64,000 bases of DNA from Flammulina velutipes (taxonomy: Eukaryota > Basidiomycota > Agaricomycetes > Agaricales > Physalacriaceae): NCBI GenBank assembly GCA_011800155.1, contig CM022368.1:1922001-1986000 (forward strand). The letters run 5' to 3'. Position numbers and translations under genes: made by a program. The first letter of the stretch is position 1, and each line of letters opens with the position of its first letter. Positions 62,909 through 64,000 of the stretch are shown piece by piece. The notes under the pieces are model-generated. The model saw only the letters and a list, made by a program, of their open reading frames with translations. It was not told the origin of the DNA and made no database searches.

Positions 62909-64000
62909 ATGGTCGAAATCAAACGCACCGGCTCTTCACGAGCTTCGTCCTCGCGTGCAACTCGTGCACTTGAGGAGGATCGATACAGACTGGTATACAC
63001 GAGATCCAAGGTATATGTGCACCCTACAGCTTATGCAAGAGACAACATACCTGGGTTTGTGGCTATCGTTAAACGAGTACGTGCCCTCCAACCCTGGTGG
63101 ATCCGAAGCTCATGCTCATACAGGAAGCAACGAACCCAACATACCTGCTTGCATGGATACCAGAAACATTACTGAACGAGAAAGGGACCGGGGAATGGGA
63201 CAAGTTCGTCAAAATCGAAGAAAGGGCGCCCTTGGAGGACGAAGATGATGGTCTGTCGTTACTTGCATTTGTCCTGACCTCGCTGACATACTTACAGACG
63301 TTGTGCTCATCGATTTGCCCACCCAACGACCTGAATCATATGCATTCTCGGTTCCCCTGACGTCCATCTATTCATTGGTACTATATCCACCATCATTCTC
63401 ATCCTGGAGTATGTCCCAATTCAGCTATGCTGCCATGAGACTAACTTCTGTACTAGGTGGATCCGTTGGTATCAACCTCATTAACGGCGATACTCTGCCA
63501 TCGCTGTACTTCCATGACGAGGAATCCCGCTCGTTTACGGTGCCCTCTCCAAATCCCATCAATGTCAGATCTAAACGTAACAGTATATCTTCGTATCCGC
63601 CTCCTCCGGCCCCTTCACTTGCATCCCATTCACACAGTCCAGCTACTGACTGGGGAGGAGAGCACCTGTTGGCGCGTCTACGTTCTTATGCACATATCTT
63701 ACGGTCGAACCTCCAACCGTCACTCTTCCTCATCGACCCATCTCGAGCAGACATAGAGACGCACACGGTGCAGCTATTCGATGATGACGCCGTTGATGAT
63801 ATCCTGGCGCAGTCATCTTATGCTGGTTCCCACTCGCCTGTGCCTGCTCATCGCCGCCCGCGTCCCATCTCGACGTCCGGTCCGCCTACTCCAAATCCAT
63901 ACTCAAACCGTTCTTCTGTTCTTCACCGCTCTCTCGCTTCTTCAAATAATAGCTCACAGACGCCTTCTCAAGCTCGTACGGCTCTGCTTCACTCATTCTC
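62909..64000 (+). CDS. GYP7: GYP7-type Rab GTPase-activating protein (5' part)
   Basis: N-terminal part of a TBC-domain RabGAP acting on Ypt7-like Rabs at the vacuole. The ATG at 62909 (MVEIKRTGSSRASSSRATRA) is chosen because RYRLVYTRSKVYVHPTAYAR and DNIPGFVAIVKR, the Gyp7 N-terminal signature, follow soon after. Then NPTYLLAWIPETLLNEKGTG, EWDKFVKIEERAPLEDEDD, DVVLIDLPTQRPESYAFSVP, LTSIYSLVLYPPSFSSWSGS, VGINLINGDTLPSLYFHDEE, and DWGGEHLLARLRSYAHILRS. This is the pleckstrin-like domain preceding TBC. Three introns are visible. The TBC catalytic domain lies beyond the right edge. A frame-compatible upstream ATG exists at 62441. Family call secure by the N-terminal signature. Confidence 0.92.

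Overview
This window is eukaryotic nuclear DNA, almost certainly from a mushroom-type basidiomycete (Agaricomycetes). Genes are dense and lie on both strands. Nearly all are broken by many GT-AG introns of about 45-65 nt with CTNAC-like branch sites, and the products match typical basidiomycete housekeeping families. I see no transposon, tRNA, rRNA, CRISPR or bacterial-type operon. Because introns are so frequent, most genes appear as chains of short open frames; the coordinates below run from start codon to stop codon with introns included.

Layout. 1-4.1 kb (minus): a CTD-kinase-type cyclin cut by the left edge, one unresolved locus, and eIF2B alpha. 5-7.9 kb (plus): a hypothetical protein and methionine aminopeptidase 1. 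8-18.1 kb (minus): a glycerol-3-phosphate acyltransferase and a 7.2-kb XMAP215/Stu2 TOG-domain gene. 18.2-20.9 kb (plus): NOC3. 21.1-22.8 kb (minus): a TEA-domain transcription factor. 23.7-25.5 kb (plus): VPS23/TSG101. 25.9-30.4 kb (minus): a Heh/Src1 inner-nuclear-membrane protein and sulfide:quinone oxidoreductase. 30.6-34 kb (plus): an Mso1-like protein and a GPI-anchored cupredoxin. 34.3-40.8 kb: a NEPRO/Rmp1-like protein, beta-adaptin, an OTU protease and an aldo/keto reductase on alternating strands. 40.9-47.9 kb (plus): an SmgGDS-like armadillo protein, a peroxisomal enoyl-CoA hydratase/isomerase and an amino-acid permease. 48-52.9 kb (minus): FAP7/AK6, a class V aminotransferase and cytosolic Hsp70. 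53-64 kb: a large intronless proline-rich protein, a small unknown protein, ATP25, SHR3, LETM1/MDM38, ALKBH1, ribosomal protein eS21 and the 5' part of a GYP7-type RabGAP cut by the right edge.

The genes do not form a cluster; this is core genome. Some share themes. The permease and the SHR3 chaperone both serve amino-acid uptake. LETM1, ATP25 and SQR are mitochondrial. VPS23, beta-adaptin, Mso1-like and GYP7 act in membrane traffic. eIF2B, MAP1, eS21, FAP7 and NOC3 act in translation or ribosome assembly.

The most notable signal is a set of very small exons required to keep conserved protein motifs in frame: a 2-nt exon in MAP1 (6318-6319), an 8-nt exon in SQR (30077-30084) whose gene also has a GC-AG intron inside the FAD-binding glycine motif, a 12-nt exon in the enoyl-CoA hydratase (44401-44412), and 15-, 18- and 24-nt exons in the permease. 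Gene finders routinely miss such exons. Gene models were built by eye, with no alignment or transcript data.
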